NCBI GenBank assembly: GCA_030638205.1
Contig: DAOWFB010000011.1
Location: 1 to 13,406, forward strand
Direction of reading: 5' to 3'
DNA length: 13,406 nt
Origin: Thalassospiraceae bacterium
GTDB taxonomy: Bacteria > Pseudomonadota > Alphaproteobacteria > Rhodospirillales > Magnetovibrionaceae
The notes under the pieces were generated by a model. That model worked only from the letters and a program-made list of their open reading frames with translations, was not told the origin of the DNA and did no database searches. The position numbers and the translations under genes were made by a program. Of the stretch, positions 1 through 7,145 are shown one piece after another (position 1 is the first letter of the stretch; each line of letters opens with the position of its first letter).

Positions 1-1
1 T

Positions 2-265
2 CACACACTGGTCATCCCCAAGGGACCATATGTTTCATGGGATGATTTTTCAGCCATGGCGACACCCGATGAAATAGTTGGTTTTATTCGCGCCGTTGGT
101 AACGTGGCGGAAAAATTGGGCGTTAACGACGATGGCTACCGGATGCTTGCCAATATCGGAATTAATGGTGGGCAAGAGGTCCCGCACCTGCACATACACA
201 TATTTGGGGGTATCCAGCTTGGGCCGATGTTGGCCACGCAAACAGCGGGCTCGGTAAATACTTAA
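2..265 (+). CDS. HIT family protein, 3' part (5' end outside window)
   Basis: The reading frame is open from base 2 and ends at TAA 263-265, giving the last 87 residues of a histidine-triad protein of the HINT type, a family of nucleotide hydrolases and transferases acting on purine nucleoside phosphoramidates or dinucleotides. The histidine triad is visible as PHLHIHIFGG (His-x-His-x-His), preceded by GQEV, which matches the family's C-terminal signature. The N-terminal stretch HTLVIPKGPYVSWDDF is also typical. The ATG at 56 is internal, because homology-like sequence continues upstream of it to the window edge. A second in-frame stop (TAG) follows two codons after the first. The next gene starts 21 bases downstream on the same strand. 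The family call is secure; the substrate is unknown. Confidence 0.88.
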   Translation, partial: HTLVIPKGPYVSWDDFSAMATPDEIVGFIRAVGNVAEKLGVNDDGYRMLANIGINGGQEVPHLHIHIFGGIQLGPMLATQTAGSVNT

Positions 266-286
266 ATTTAGGGGAGGAACTATAAA

Positions 287-961
287 ATGAAACGCATTAA
301 ATCCGTACTAACACTAACACTGGCACCAACACTTGCACTGGCAGCCGTAGCAATGGTTGGGTCGTTTGTTTTTTCAAACACCGCAGAGGCCAAGCCAAAA
401 GATATGAAATTTACAATTACCAAGGGCGGCGACCCCATTGGCACCCATGTTTTTAAATTTTCAGGCGATGAAAACAAATTGCGGGTTGTTGTAGAAACCC
501 ATACCAAGGTGAAGGTTCTGTTTTTAAACTTTACCTATGATCACAAGCGTACCGAACGATGGAGTGGGGAAAAGTTTGTATCGCTTAAATCAAAAACAAA
601 TGATGATGGCACCCCACATAAGCTTGCAATTAAAGCGACAAAAACAAAAATACGTGGCATGGCCAACGGCAAGCCAATTTCTAAAGACGGAGTTGCGCTG
701 CCAGTTACGTTTTGGAATCCAGATGTGTTGTTAAATAAAAATCTTTTTAGTGCGCTGCACGGCAAAGATTTTAAACTTAAATGGAAAAAACTTCCCGATG
801 AAAAAGTCATGGTTGAAGGAAAAATGGTAAAAGCAAAGGTATATGAAACAAAATCTGCTAGTGGCGATTTGGATCGTAAGCTTTGGTATTCCAAAGATGG
901 CGAATTTCTTAAAACCACGTTCAAGAAAAAAGGCTACGACATTGCGTGGATACGCGAATAA
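287..961 (+). CDS. DUF6134 family exported protein
   Basis: This 224-residue protein has a cleavable signal peptide: basic MKRIK, a long hydrophobic stretch to about residue 30, and a probable signal peptidase I site after A-E-A at residue 35. It should therefore be periplasmic. The mature part is lysine-rich with alternating beta-type segments. Stretches such as TITKGGDPIGTHVFKF, KVKVLFLNFTYDHKRTERW and PVTFWNPDVL resemble the DUF6134 family, whose function I do not know. The start is supported by a strong Shine-Dalgarno (GGGGAGGA, 271-278) ending 8 bases before the ATG. It lies 21 bases after the HIT gene and 6 bases before the cysteine-rich gene, so the three are probably co-transcribed. 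The family assignment rests on remembered motif resemblance; the exported nature is seen directly. Confidence 0.8.
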   Translation: MKRIKSVLTLTLAPTLALAAVAMVGSFVFSNTAEAKPKDMKFTITKGGDPIGTHVFKFSGDENKLRVVVETHTKVKVLFLNFTYDHKRTERWSGEKFVSLKSKTNDDGTPHKLAIKATKTKIRGMANGKPISKDGVALPVTFWNPDVLLNKNLFSALHGKDFKLKWKKLPDEKVMVEGKMVKAKVYETKSASGDLDRKLWYSKDGEFLKTTFKKKGYDIAWIRE

Positions 962-967
962 TTAAAC

Positions 968-1189
968 ATGGTGGCGGACAAAAAAATAATACTGCGATCG
1001 GTTCTTACCTGCCCCGAATGTGGGCACGCGCAAGAAATGGAAATGCCCACGGACGCGTGCTTGTTTTTTCATGAATGCCAATCGTGCCATACATTGTTGA
1101 AGCCTAAAAAAGGCGACTGTTGTGTTTTTTGCTCTTATGGAACCGTCCCCTGCCCGCCGGTGCAGGTGGACGGCCCAGGGTGTTGTTGA
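968..1189 (+). CDS. GDCCVxC-type small cysteine-rich protein (Cys homologue of a selenoprotein family)
   Basis: This 73-residue protein has 11 cysteines (residues 15, 18, 31, 37, 40, 51, 52, 55, 62, 72, 73). CPEC at 15-18 and CQSC at 37-40 look like a zinc-ribbon or metal-binding pair. The block GDCCVFCSYG (49-58), followed by VPCPPVQ, is the signature of the family called GDCCVxC domain-containing (seleno)protein, in which some members carry selenocysteine in this motif. Here both motif positions are ordinary TGT/TGC cysteine codons. No signal peptide or membrane segment is visible. The molecular function is not established; a thiol-redox or metal-handling role is inference. The gene begins 6 bases after the DUF6134 stop without a clear ribosome-binding site, suggesting translational coupling. 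Its end is 13 bases from the end of the convergent MATE gene. Confidence 0.8.
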   Translation: MVADKKIILRSVLTCPECGHAQEMEMPTDACLFFHECQSCHTLLKPKKGDCCVFCSYGTVPCPPVQVDGPGCC

Positions 1190-1201
1190 GGGTGTTGTTG
1201 G
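1178..1201 (+). repeat. 12-bp tandem duplication spanning the stop codon of the GDCCVxC gene
   Basis: GGGTGTTGTTGA (1178-1189) is followed at once by GGGTGTTGTTGG (1190-1201), matching at 11 of 12 positions. The first copy encodes the terminal Gly-Cys-Cys and the TGA stop; the second repeats Gly-Cys-Cys in frame with TGG in place of TGA. It fills nearly the whole gap to the convergent MATE gene. Replication slippage is the simplest origin. Confidence 0.75.
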
Positions 1202-1202
1202 T

Positions 1203-2528
1203 TTAGATTTTTATTTTTGCCCAATGGCCGCGATACCAGACAATGGCAAAAATAATATCTTGTAATATGCGGTATGAAATATTTGCACCCCATACCCAGG
1301 TTAAACCCCAACCCAGATATGGCCCGACCAACCACGCCAACGGCAGGCCGACCAACCATTGGGTAGCAATGGAAACTATCATAACGGTTGCTGCTGCGCC
1401 CGCGCCCAACAATGTGTTGAGCAATACCAAACCCACCCCCTCAAATACCATTGATGCGCCAAGCAGCTGTAAAGGTATAACCCCTAGATCGATTACTTGT
1501 TGGTCGTGGATAAACCCGCCAAGAATTATATCGGGCACGACAATGGCAATAATACCTAAAAGCCCTAACGCCACGCCACCCAGTTTGGCCGCATCCCAGC
1601 CCCATCTTTTGGCATCATCTGCGTTGCCTTGGCCAAGGGCCTCGCTAACCAGTGTAAGTGCGGCTAGCCCCAGCCCCATACCGGGCAATATCCCAACCAT
1701 TATCAGGTTAATCATTACGTTGGAAACCGCGACTTCGTTCACCCCAACCTGACCAACAATCCAGAAAAACACGGTAAAGCCCGCGGCAAATAAAAATTGC
1801 TGGATAGCGCCGGGTAGCGCCAGTTTTAGCATGGTTATCATGGTGTCGCTTTTAGGTATGCGGGTAAGAAACCCATGTTTTCGTGCAAGGCGAAACGCCA
1901 TAACCACATGAATGGCAGAACCTATGTAAAGGGCAATACTTGAGGCAAGGCCCGCGCCCTCGGCCCCCATTTCGGGGAAACCAAAATTTCCAAAAATCAA
2001 AAGATAGTTAAACAAAACGTTCAGCGAATGAATAATTAGCAGGGTTTTCATATAAAGCGCTGAAAGCCCCACACCGTTCCAATAGCCACGGAACGAAAAA
2101 TTAAAACCTATGGCAATGGCCCCAATAAGGCGGGCTTGTAAATATGGTGTGCCGGCCTCAACCACGGCGGGGTCGCTATTGATAAGTGGAAAAAGAGTAG
2201 GTGCGGCAAAATAAAGAACAATGCTCAGCGGTGCGCCTATTATAAATGCTAAAAATAATCCACCGTTAAGCGGCACCGCCATTTCATTTTCCCGGCCCTG
2301 GCCTTTGCGCCGGGACGCCATTGCCTGCACGCTTGAAGCCAAACCAATAATTGCCGCAACCGCCATAAAGTTTGCAAAACCGCCAACACCAACCGCGGCT
2401 ATGGCCGCCGGGCCAAGAACACCAACCATGGCAGTATCTATAAGGTTAAGCACGTTTTGTGAAATCATCGCCCCAACCATGGGCAGCGCCAAGATTGCAA
2501 TGCGTTGGGTGCGTTCAAGGTTCAGCAT
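1203..2528 (-). CDS. MATE family efflux transporter
   Basis: This inner-membrane protein of 441 residues has about twelve hydrophobic segments arranged as two related halves, the usual size and layout of multidrug and toxin extrusion (MATE) transporters, which export cationic compounds in exchange for Na+ or H+. Supporting stretches are the N-terminal LALPMVGAMISQNVLNLIDTAMVG, with the polar-aromatic TM1 pattern of the family, and the start of the second half, KLALPGAIQQFLFAAG. I chose ATG 2528 over ATG 2534 (two residues longer) because the AGGA at 2536-2539 lies 7 bases from the former and only 1 base from the latter. It follows comM by about 50 bases on the same strand with no terminator between them, so it may be its downstream operon partner. 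The substrate cannot be told from sequence. Confidence 0.9.
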   Translation of the reverse strand: MLNLERTQRIAILALPMVGAMISQNVLNLIDTAMVGVLGPAAIAAVGVGGFANFMAVAAIIGLASSVQAMASRRKGQGRENEMAVPLNGGLFLAFIIGAPLSIVLYFAAPTLFPLINSDPAVVEAGTPYLQARLIGAIAIGFNFSFRGYWNGVGLSALYMKTLLIIHSLNVLFNYLLIFGNFGFPEMGAEGAGLASSIALYIGSAIHVVMAFRLARKHGFLTRIPKSDTMITMLKLALPGAIQQFLFAAGFTVFFWIVGQVGVNEVAVSNVMINLIMVGILPGMGLGLAALTLVSEALGQGNADDAKRWGWDAAKLGGVALGLLGIIAIVVPDIILGGFIHDQQVIDLGVIPLQLLGASMVFEGVGLVLLNTLLGAGAAATVMIVSIATQWLVGLPLAWLVGPYLGWGLTWVWGANISYRILQDIIFAIVWYRGHWAKIKI

Positions 2529-2535
2529 GGCCATA

Positions 2536-2539
2536 TCCT
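2536..2539 (-). promoter_or_regulatory. Ribosome-binding site deciding the MATE start
   Basis: Minus-strand AGGA lies 7 bases upstream of ATG 2528 but only 1 base upstream of the in-frame ATG 2534. Initiation at 2528 is therefore favoured. Confidence 0.5.
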
Positions 2540-2569
2540 GTCATGCACGCAGTTTTGAGAAAAGTTATT

Positions 2570-2587
2570 TCGTTTAGGTTTTTTAGG
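2570..2587 (-). repeat. 9-bp direct repeat at the comM stop codon
   Basis: On the minus strand CCTAAAAAA is followed by CCTAAACGA. The first copy contains the comM stop TAA, and the second contains another TAA exactly three codons later in the same frame. The shared core is CCTAAA. It is short enough to be chance alone, but it fits a pattern seen at other stop codons in this window. Confidence 0.4.
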
Positions 2588-4139
2588 CCGCGCCCTTAAC
2601 CGCGCCTTTAATAACACCGTGGCCGGGTCTGGTGCGGCGGTATGAAAGCGCTTCGCTGATATGGATTTTTGTAACCCGGGGCTTCCCCCCAAGGTCGGCA
2701 ATTGTGCGCGCGACGCGCTGGATGCGGTGATAGCCCCGGGCCGAAAGCCCCAACGCCTTGGTGGCATCAGTTAATAATTCTCGTGCGTTATTATCCATCA
2801 ATGTTGTTTCTTCTAATAATCTGCCGTCAACCTCGGCATTGGTAACGCCCACGCTGCCATAACCATCAAGGCGGGTTTGCATATATTCACGCGCCGCTTC
2901 AACCCGGGATAAAACATCAGATGAATTTTCAGCCGCTGGCGGCAAAGAAAGGTCGTGCGCAGAAACGGCGGGCACATCAATAAATAGATCAAAACGATCT
3001 AGTAATGGCCCGGAAATGCGGTTTTGGTATTCTTCTGCGCAAATTGGTGCGCGGGTGCAGGCCCGCCGATCATCATCAATATGGCCACAACGGCATGGGT
3101 TCATGGCGGCAATTAATTGAAAGCGTGCCGGGTATGTAGCATGGGCGTTGGCTCTGGCTATGGAAACCGTTCCGGTTTCAATTGGTTGGCGTAATGCTTC
3201 AAGTGCGGCACGGCTAAATTCAGGCAGCTCATCTAAAAACAAAACTCCCCTATGGGCCAGTGATATCTCGCCCGGCTTTGCCCGTGCCCCACCACCAACG
3301 ATGGCTGCTTGCGATGCGCTATGATGCGGGCTTTGAAACGGTCTGCTAGTTATAAGCCCACCATCGGGAAGCGTTCCCGCCAGCGAATGTATCTGGCTTA
3401 ATTCCAATGCCTCACCCGGGGTAAGGCGCGGTAAAATAGTTGCAAGCCGTGCCGCCAATAATGATTTACCCGAACCGGGCGGCCCGGACATAAGCATTGA
3501 ATGGCCACCGGCGGCGGCAATTTCTAATGCTCGCTTGGCGGTTTCCTGACCTTTGATATCGGATAAATCTATTTGTCCAAATTTGGGATCTGGCTCTGCC
3601 AGCATTGGTCGCGTCGGCGCGGCCAACAACTGCGTTCCTTTAAAATGATTTATCAATTCCAACAATGATGTTGGTGCAAGTATTCCAATTTCACCAGCCC
3701 ACGCGGCCTCAGCCCCCTGCCCGCCCGGACATATAAGACCAAGGTCCAAACTTGATGCATGGATAGCTGCGGGCAACACGCCGCTAACGTTTGCAATGCG
3801 CCCGTCTAATGAAAGCTCGCCCAGTGCCAGATAGTTTTGCATTTCTTCTGCCGGCAAAACATCCATCGCCACCAAAAGCCCCAACGCGATTGCCAAATCA
3901 AAATGCGAACCTTCTTTTACGGTGTCGGCGGGTGCCAGATTTATGGTTATGCGTTTGGGCGGCAAGGCCAAGCCAATGGCAAATAATGCGGCGCGGACAC
4001 GCTCGCGGGCCTCAGAAACCGCCTTGTTGGGCAGGCCTACAATGGAAAATGCGGGCAAGCCGTGGCCGATGTGTACCTGCACCTCGACCGACTTAACTTC
4101 AATGCCCTGGAATGAGACGGTTTCAATAGTTGCTACCAT
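2583..4139 (-). CDS. comM: YifB/ComM family Mg-chelatase-like AAA+ ATPase
   Basis: This cytoplasmic protein of 518 residues is the normal length for the YifB/ComM family. In naturally transformable bacteria ComM is a hexameric helicase that promotes branch migration during recombination of incoming DNA; in most other bacteria the role is unclear. The N-terminal part (about 20-160) is the Lon-type S5-like ChlI domain. The AAA+ domain has Walker A GPPGSGKS at 219-226, Walker B VLFLDE at 299-304, the NPCRCGH motif at 347-353 with further cysteines at 361 and 367 (a probable metal site), and LLDRFDLF at 379-386. The C-terminal Mg-chelatase domain ends in SYRRTRPGHG. The start MVATIETVSFQGIE matches the family's usual beginning, although the only purine-rich element is AGGG one base from the ATG. 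The gene runs into the MATE gene 54 bases downstream. An in-frame second TAA lies three codons after the stop. Confidence 0.95.
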   Translation of the reverse strand: MVATIETVSFQGIEVKSVEVQVHIGHGLPAFSIVGLPNKAVSEARERVRAALFAIGLALPPKRITINLAPADTVKEGSHFDLAIALGLLVAMDVLPAEEMQNYLALGELSLDGRIANVSGVLPAAIHASSLDLGLICPGGQGAEAAWAGEIGILAPTSLLELINHFKGTQLLAAPTRPMLAEPDPKFGQIDLSDIKGQETAKRALEIAAAGGHSMLMSGPPGSGKSLLAARLATILPRLTPGEALELSQIHSLAGTLPDGGLITSRPFQSPHHSASQAAIVGGGARAKPGEISLAHRGVLFLDELPEFSRAALEALRQPIETGTVSIARANAHATYPARFQLIAAMNPCRCGHIDDDRRACTRAPICAEEYQNRISGPLLDRFDLFIDVPAVSAHDLSLPPAAENSSDVLSRVEAAREYMQTRLDGYGSVGVTNAEVDGRLLEETTLMDNNARELLTDATKALGLSARGYHRIQRVARTIADLGGKPRVTKIHISEALSYRRTRPGHGVIKGAVKGAA

Positions 4140-4383
4140 GGCCCTAGTTTAACAGAACGAAACAAGAACGCCAGAAATAATGAGGAAAATATCAATATTT
4201 GCAAAATGCTAATTATTCGTGTCCGCAAGGGTCGCGAAAAGGCGCACTTATGGGAAAAATCACCTGAATTGTAGGCTTTTTAGTCTTTTTATCTTTTGGC
4301 CCTCTTTTGGCACAAGAGTTGCAGTTACTTATTCGTAAACGCTTATCTACGGGCACACATATAATTCTGAAAGGGCTTGAGCC
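4140..4383. other. Intergenic region between comM and the small ORF (244 bp)
   Basis: This is the largest gap in the window. It should hold the comM promoter (minus strand) and any promoter for the small ORF, but no convincing -35/-10 pair was found for comM. A short AT palindrome, AAATAT-CA-ATATTT, lies at 4187-4200. The stretch 4274-4310 is T-rich on the plus strand without a preceding stable hairpin. No coding potential was recognised. Confidence 0.5.
4360..4365 (+). promoter_or_regulatory. Possible -10 element for the small ORF at 4384
   Basis: A perfect TATAAT lies 18 bases upstream of ATG 4384, but no TTGACA-like -35 is seen at 16-18 bp spacing. A transcript from here would have a very short leader that includes the AAAGGG ribosome-binding site. 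AT-rich DNA produces such hexamers by chance. Confidence 0.25.
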
Positions 4384-4584
4384 ATGCAATCAAAACAAAC
4401 CCCATTTACCCGCTTCGCTATTTTTAAAGACAACCAGCTTATCGAGCGTGTCGATGGCAACATCCAGCAGGCCAAAGCCCGACTTGAATATCATTCAAAC
4501 ATGGTACCCGATCATAATTGGTGGTTTGTCACTTATGAAAATGATGATGAGCTTTCGACCCCGGCTAGCTGGATAATTAACTAA
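4384..4584 (+). CDS. Small hypothetical protein (66 aa)
   Basis: I do not recognise this family. The 66-residue product is soluble, with an acidic tyrosine/tryptophan-rich second half (HSNMVPDHNWWFVTYENDDEL), and looks like a compact globular domain rather than a random translation. AAAGGG lies about 8 bases before the ATG. The alternative plus-strand frame (4307-4576, TTG start) has a serine/threonine-rich and improbable composition, so I prefer this one. The stop TAA (4582-4584) overlaps the gshB stop (TAG on the minus strand, 4581-4583), making the two genes convergent with a 4-base overlap. No signal peptide or membrane segment is seen. It is isolated from other plus-strand genes. Whether it is expressed is uncertain. 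Confidence 0.55.
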   Translation: MQSKQTPFTRFAIFKDNQLIERVDGNIQQAKARLEYHSNMVPDHNWWFVTYENDDELSTPASWIIN

Positions 4585-5519
4585 AGCCGTTTTTCAATGG
4601 CGTCCCACAGGTTTTGTTCAAGATGGTTGCCATCAAAGCGGGCAATTTCTTGTAGGCCCGTGGGGGACGTAACATTTATTTCTGTTAAGGACCCGCCGAT
4701 AACATCAATCCCGGCAAATATCAATCCACGTTTTTTTAAGTCAGGGCCAATGGCCGCACATATTTCTTTGTCGCGTGCGCTTAGCTCACATTTAACCGCT
4801 TGCCCGCCTGCGTGCATATTGGCGCGGGCATCGCCATCTGCCGGTATGCGATTAACCGCACCCATGGGTTTGCCATCAATAAGGATAATTCGTTTATCGC
4901 CGGCGCGCACATCGGGCAGATATGCCTGTACCATTACTGGCTCGCTGTTCCCCGCAAACATCATTTCTAAAAGTGCGTTCATGTTTTCATCATCGGGGCC
5001 AACGTGGAATACGCCGGCACCACCATTTCCATAAAGCGGTTTTAAAATTATGTCTTTGTGTAATTTGCGAAAGCTGGAAATCTGTTCAGTGTTGCGGCTA
5101 ACCAATGTTGGTGCCATTAATTCAGGAAACCGTGCAACGTAAAGTTTTTCGGAATTGGCCCTGACTTCGCTTGGGTTGTTTACCACCAATGTTTTTGGGT
5201 GAATCATATCCAACAAGTATGTGGTAGTGATGTAAGACATATCAAATGGTGGATCTTGGCGTAATAAAATCACATCCATTTCTGCAAGGTTGCGGATTTT
5301 TTGTTCTGAAAGTGAAAAGTGATTTCCCTTTTCACGCCTTAAATCCAGCCTGTACGAATTTGCGACTACGGTTGCTCCATCAAGGGCAATGTCTTGTGGT
5401 TGATAATAATAAAGCTCATGCCCGCGTGCCAATGCCTCTAACCCAATAACAAACGAGCTGTCGGCATCGATGTCGATATTTTGGACCGGGTCCATTTGTA
5501 GGGCTACTTTAAGAGACAT
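4581..5519 (-). CDS. gshB: Glutathione synthase
   Basis: GshB is the ATP-grasp enzyme that joins gamma-glutamylcysteine and glycine in the cytoplasm, the second step of glutathione synthesis. The 312-residue length is normal for the proteobacterial enzyme. Family motifs are all present: MKVALQMDP-like start, RQDPPFD at 87-93, NNPSEVRANSEKLY at 114-127, the ATP-grasp loop KPLYGNGGAGVF at 160-171, RAGDKRI at 205-211, and the metal/ATP-site motif TEINVTSPTG at 279-288. GGGA precedes the ATG by about 9 bases. It starts 17 bases after the SirB1-like gene on the same strand, so both are probably on one mRNA. Its end overlaps the end of the convergent small ORF by 4 bases. No gshA is present in the window. 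Confidence 0.96.
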   Translation of the reverse strand: MSLKVALQMDPVQNIDIDADSSFVIGLEALARGHELYYYQPQDIALDGATVVANSYRLDLRREKGNHFSLSEQKIRNLAEMDVILLRQDPPFDMSYITTTYLLDMIHPKTLVVNNPSEVRANSEKLYVARFPELMAPTLVSRNTEQISSFRKLHKDIILKPLYGNGGAGVFHVGPDDENMNALLEMMFAGNSEPVMVQAYLPDVRAGDKRIILIDGKPMGAVNRIPADGDARANMHAGGQAVKCELSARDKEICAAIGPDLKKRGLIFAGIDVIGGSLTEINVTSPTGLQEIARFDGNHLEQNLWDAIEKRL

Positions 5520-5536
5520 AAATTATTATCCCACTA

Positions 5537-6385
5537 CTATCTGGGGCCATCAAGGCGGCCATACAATTGTTGCAACAGTTTGCCTGCTTGATAGCGATGG
5601 GTATCTGATCCGGGAATGGTAAGAAATTTTTCCAACGCTAAAATGGCCTCTTCCACATGGTCGAGCCTAGAATGTAAAATGCCTGCCTCACGCCAAAGTT
5701 CAAGCTCGCCCGGTGCCATCATAAGCATACGCTCAACGGTTGCCAGTGCCGCATCGGTTTCTGCGGTGCGCAGGTGCTGGTGCTTTATTTCACCTTGTAA
5801 CTGCAGCAGTAATCCGCGGTTTCCTGTATTTTTTAAATGGCGCGGCCTAAGCTCGGTCTTGTCACCAAACAAGTCTTTCATTATGGCGCGCATGGCCGGT
5901 GCTTCTAGTTCTTGCCCACCTTCAAATGGGTCAATAATTATGCGTCCGCCTGGCGCGGTTACGGCAATTAACGGGCGTGGCGGGAAATCGATCGCTTCTG
6001 CCTCAAGGCCCAGTTCGCGTGCCACATGCAGATAAATTACGCACAAGGTTCCGCCGTTGCCGCGCCTGCTGTCGATGGTGTGGATAAGATTGGCGCTTTC
6101 ATCGGTCTCAAACACATTATATGACCCGGCGTAACCGTACCTTTTTGCCAGAACCTGTTGCATGCCTTCTGCCACCAGGTATGGGTCGCTTAGTTTGCCA
6201 GCGGCGTAATTGGTAACATCTATTACCAGACGTTCAAGATGGCGGCGGTAACTATTTAACCGCACTCCACCCAATAGCTCATGCGCGGCCAATAATAGTG
6301 CGGCCTCGGCAACATTTATATTTTCGTCTTTTTGCAGGCCTATTTCACGCAGCTGACGCGAAAGGTCAAGGTGTTGTGATGCCAT
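5537..6385 (-). CDS. SirB1-like protein: transglutaminase-fold domain plus TPR tail
   Basis: This 282-residue soluble protein resembles the SirB1/YchA family. The first part (about 25-160) is the transglutaminase-like domain, with LVAEGMQQVLAKRYGYAG, RRGNGGTLCVIYLHVARELGL (108-127) and IDPFEGGQEL (151-160). The position where many family members have GHFL reads PRPL (136-139), so the usual histidine is missing and enzymatic activity is doubtful. A cysteine is present at 115. The C-terminal part (about 207-273) looks like tetratricopeptide repeats, typical of the family (WREAGILHSRLDHVEEAILALEKFL). Its function is not firmly known. AAAGG lies 9 bases before the ATG. The stop is TAG followed directly by a second in-frame TAG. 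gshB follows after 17 bases. Confidence 0.88.
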   Translation of the reverse strand: MASQHLDLSRQLREIGLQKDENINVAEAALLLAAHELLGGVRLNSYRRHLERLVIDVTNYAAGKLSDPYLVAEGMQQVLAKRYGYAGSYNVFETDESANLIHTIDSRRGNGGTLCVIYLHVARELGLEAEAIDFPPRPLIAVTAPGGRIIIDPFEGGQELEAPAMRAIMKDLFGDKTELRPRHLKNTGNRGLLLQLQGEIKHQHLRTAETDAALATVERMLMMAPGELELWREAGILHSRLDHVEEAILALEKFLTIPGSDTHRYQAGKLLQQLYGRLDGPR

Positions 6386-6411
6386 GCTCTTGAGCCTTTC
6401 TTTGTCTATCT

Positions 6412-6483
6412 GTCTTTTTTATTTTTGTGTCTTTATTTTATATGACTTATTTTACCCAGCCTTATTTAATACGACTTATTTTA
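6412..6483 (-). repeat. Degenerate ~15-bp tandem repeats downstream of dolP
   Basis: On the plus strand GTCTTTATTT (6429), GACTTATTT (6444), GCCTTATTT (6459) and GACTTATTT (6473) begin at intervals of 15, 15 and 14 bases, with a weaker relative GTCTTTTTTATT at 6412. Read on the coding strand the unit is AAATAAGKC. The dolP stop codon (6476-6478) is the TAA of the first copy. The array occupies nearly the whole 90-bp gap between dolP and the SirB1-like gene. It makes an A-rich spacer with no hairpin and no terminator signature. Confidence 0.55.
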
Positions 6484-7051
6484 TTCTTACGTGGCTGATT
6501 ATGCGCTGCACATATGAAATAGCGCGAGCGTGATTTTTAACTCGCTCAAGCTCGGCATCGCTTTGGGCAATACCCATCAGGTAAACAACACCGCCCACGG
6601 TTTCGACTGCATAATTTATAGCTAATATATTATCATCAAACGTAAGTTTTGAATGTAGCGTTCCGGTTATCCACGCATCACGGGCGGTATCAATAATAGA
6701 TCCATCGGGCGTGACAATAATTTCATTTATAACCTCACGCACGCCACTTGCTTGCCAAGTAAGACGCACCGCAGTTGCGCGAACATCTTCATCGGCCACA
6801 TGACCGGTCAGCAAAACACGAGCCTCGTAAACCTCTATACCGATATCGGTTAAAAGTTTGTGATCGTATTGTAGGAATTTATCTTTAATTTTTGTTGCAA
6901 TTTTAACGTCGCGGGCAACGCCATCAATCCCACGCTCTTGATACGCCGCTACTCCGGCAGCGGCACCCACACCTATAACTGCGCCGATGGGTGTGCAGGC
7001 AGCAAGATAAGATGTAAAAAATAAAACCAAAATAAAACGAAAATAATTCAA
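6476..7051 (-). CDS. dolP: DolP-like outer-membrane lipoprotein with two BON domains
   Basis: This protein of 191 residues equals the length of E. coli DolP (YraP), an outer-membrane lipoprotein that binds anionic phospholipid at division sites and supports envelope integrity. A lipoprotein signal peptide ends in the lipobox L-A-A-C with Cys19 as the lipidated residue. A short Gly/Ala-rich stretch (GAVIGVGAAAGVAAY) follows, as in DolP, and then two BON domains at about 45-112 and 122-190. The second domain (DAWITGTLHSKL, GGVVYLMGIAQSDAEL) matches the DolP pattern well. The start codon is TTG; no ATG is available before the lipobox, and AGGA lies 8 bases upstream. It sits between yraN and the SirB1-like gene on the same strand; in E. 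coli dolP is also near yraN and lpoA. The symbol is by resemblance. Confidence 0.85.
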   Translation of the reverse strand: MNYFRFILVLFFTSYLAACTPIGAVIGVGAAAGVAAYQERGIDGVARDVKIATKIKDKFLQYDHKLLTDIGIEVYEARVLLTGHVADEDVRATAVRLTWQASGVREVINEIIVTPDGSIIDTARDAWITGTLHSKLTFDDNILAINYAVETVGGVVYLMGIAQSDAELERVKNHARAISYVQRIISHVRIK

Positions 7052-7059
7052 TTGCCTAT

Positions 7060-7063
7060 TCCT
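7060..7063 (-). promoter_or_regulatory. Ribosome-binding site supporting the dolP TTG start
   Basis: Minus-strand AGGA lies 8 bases upstream of TTG 7051. This supports initiation at the TTG, the only start that keeps the full lipoprotein signal peptide. Confidence 0.55.
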
Positions 7064-7145
7064 ATATAATTTTTTCAGATATATTTTCTTATTTGCCGAT
7101 TAATAAACCATAAAGTTTGTCATTATATTGATATTGTCACTTTGT

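Noticed and set aside
1148..1180. CCCTG ... CAGGG inverted repeat near the end of the GDCCVxC gene as a terminator
   Set aside because: The loop is long, pairing is interrupted, and no T-run follows the stem directly.
1243..1752. Plus-strand ORF of 169 residues opposite the MATE gene
   Set aside because: It is fully contained in the clearly coding MATE gene on the other strand and has the composition of an antisense shadow.
4307..4576. Plus-strand ORF of 89 residues in another frame over the small ORF
   Set aside because: It starts with TTG without a clear ribosome-binding site and has a Ser/Pro/Met-rich composition typical of a shadow frame.
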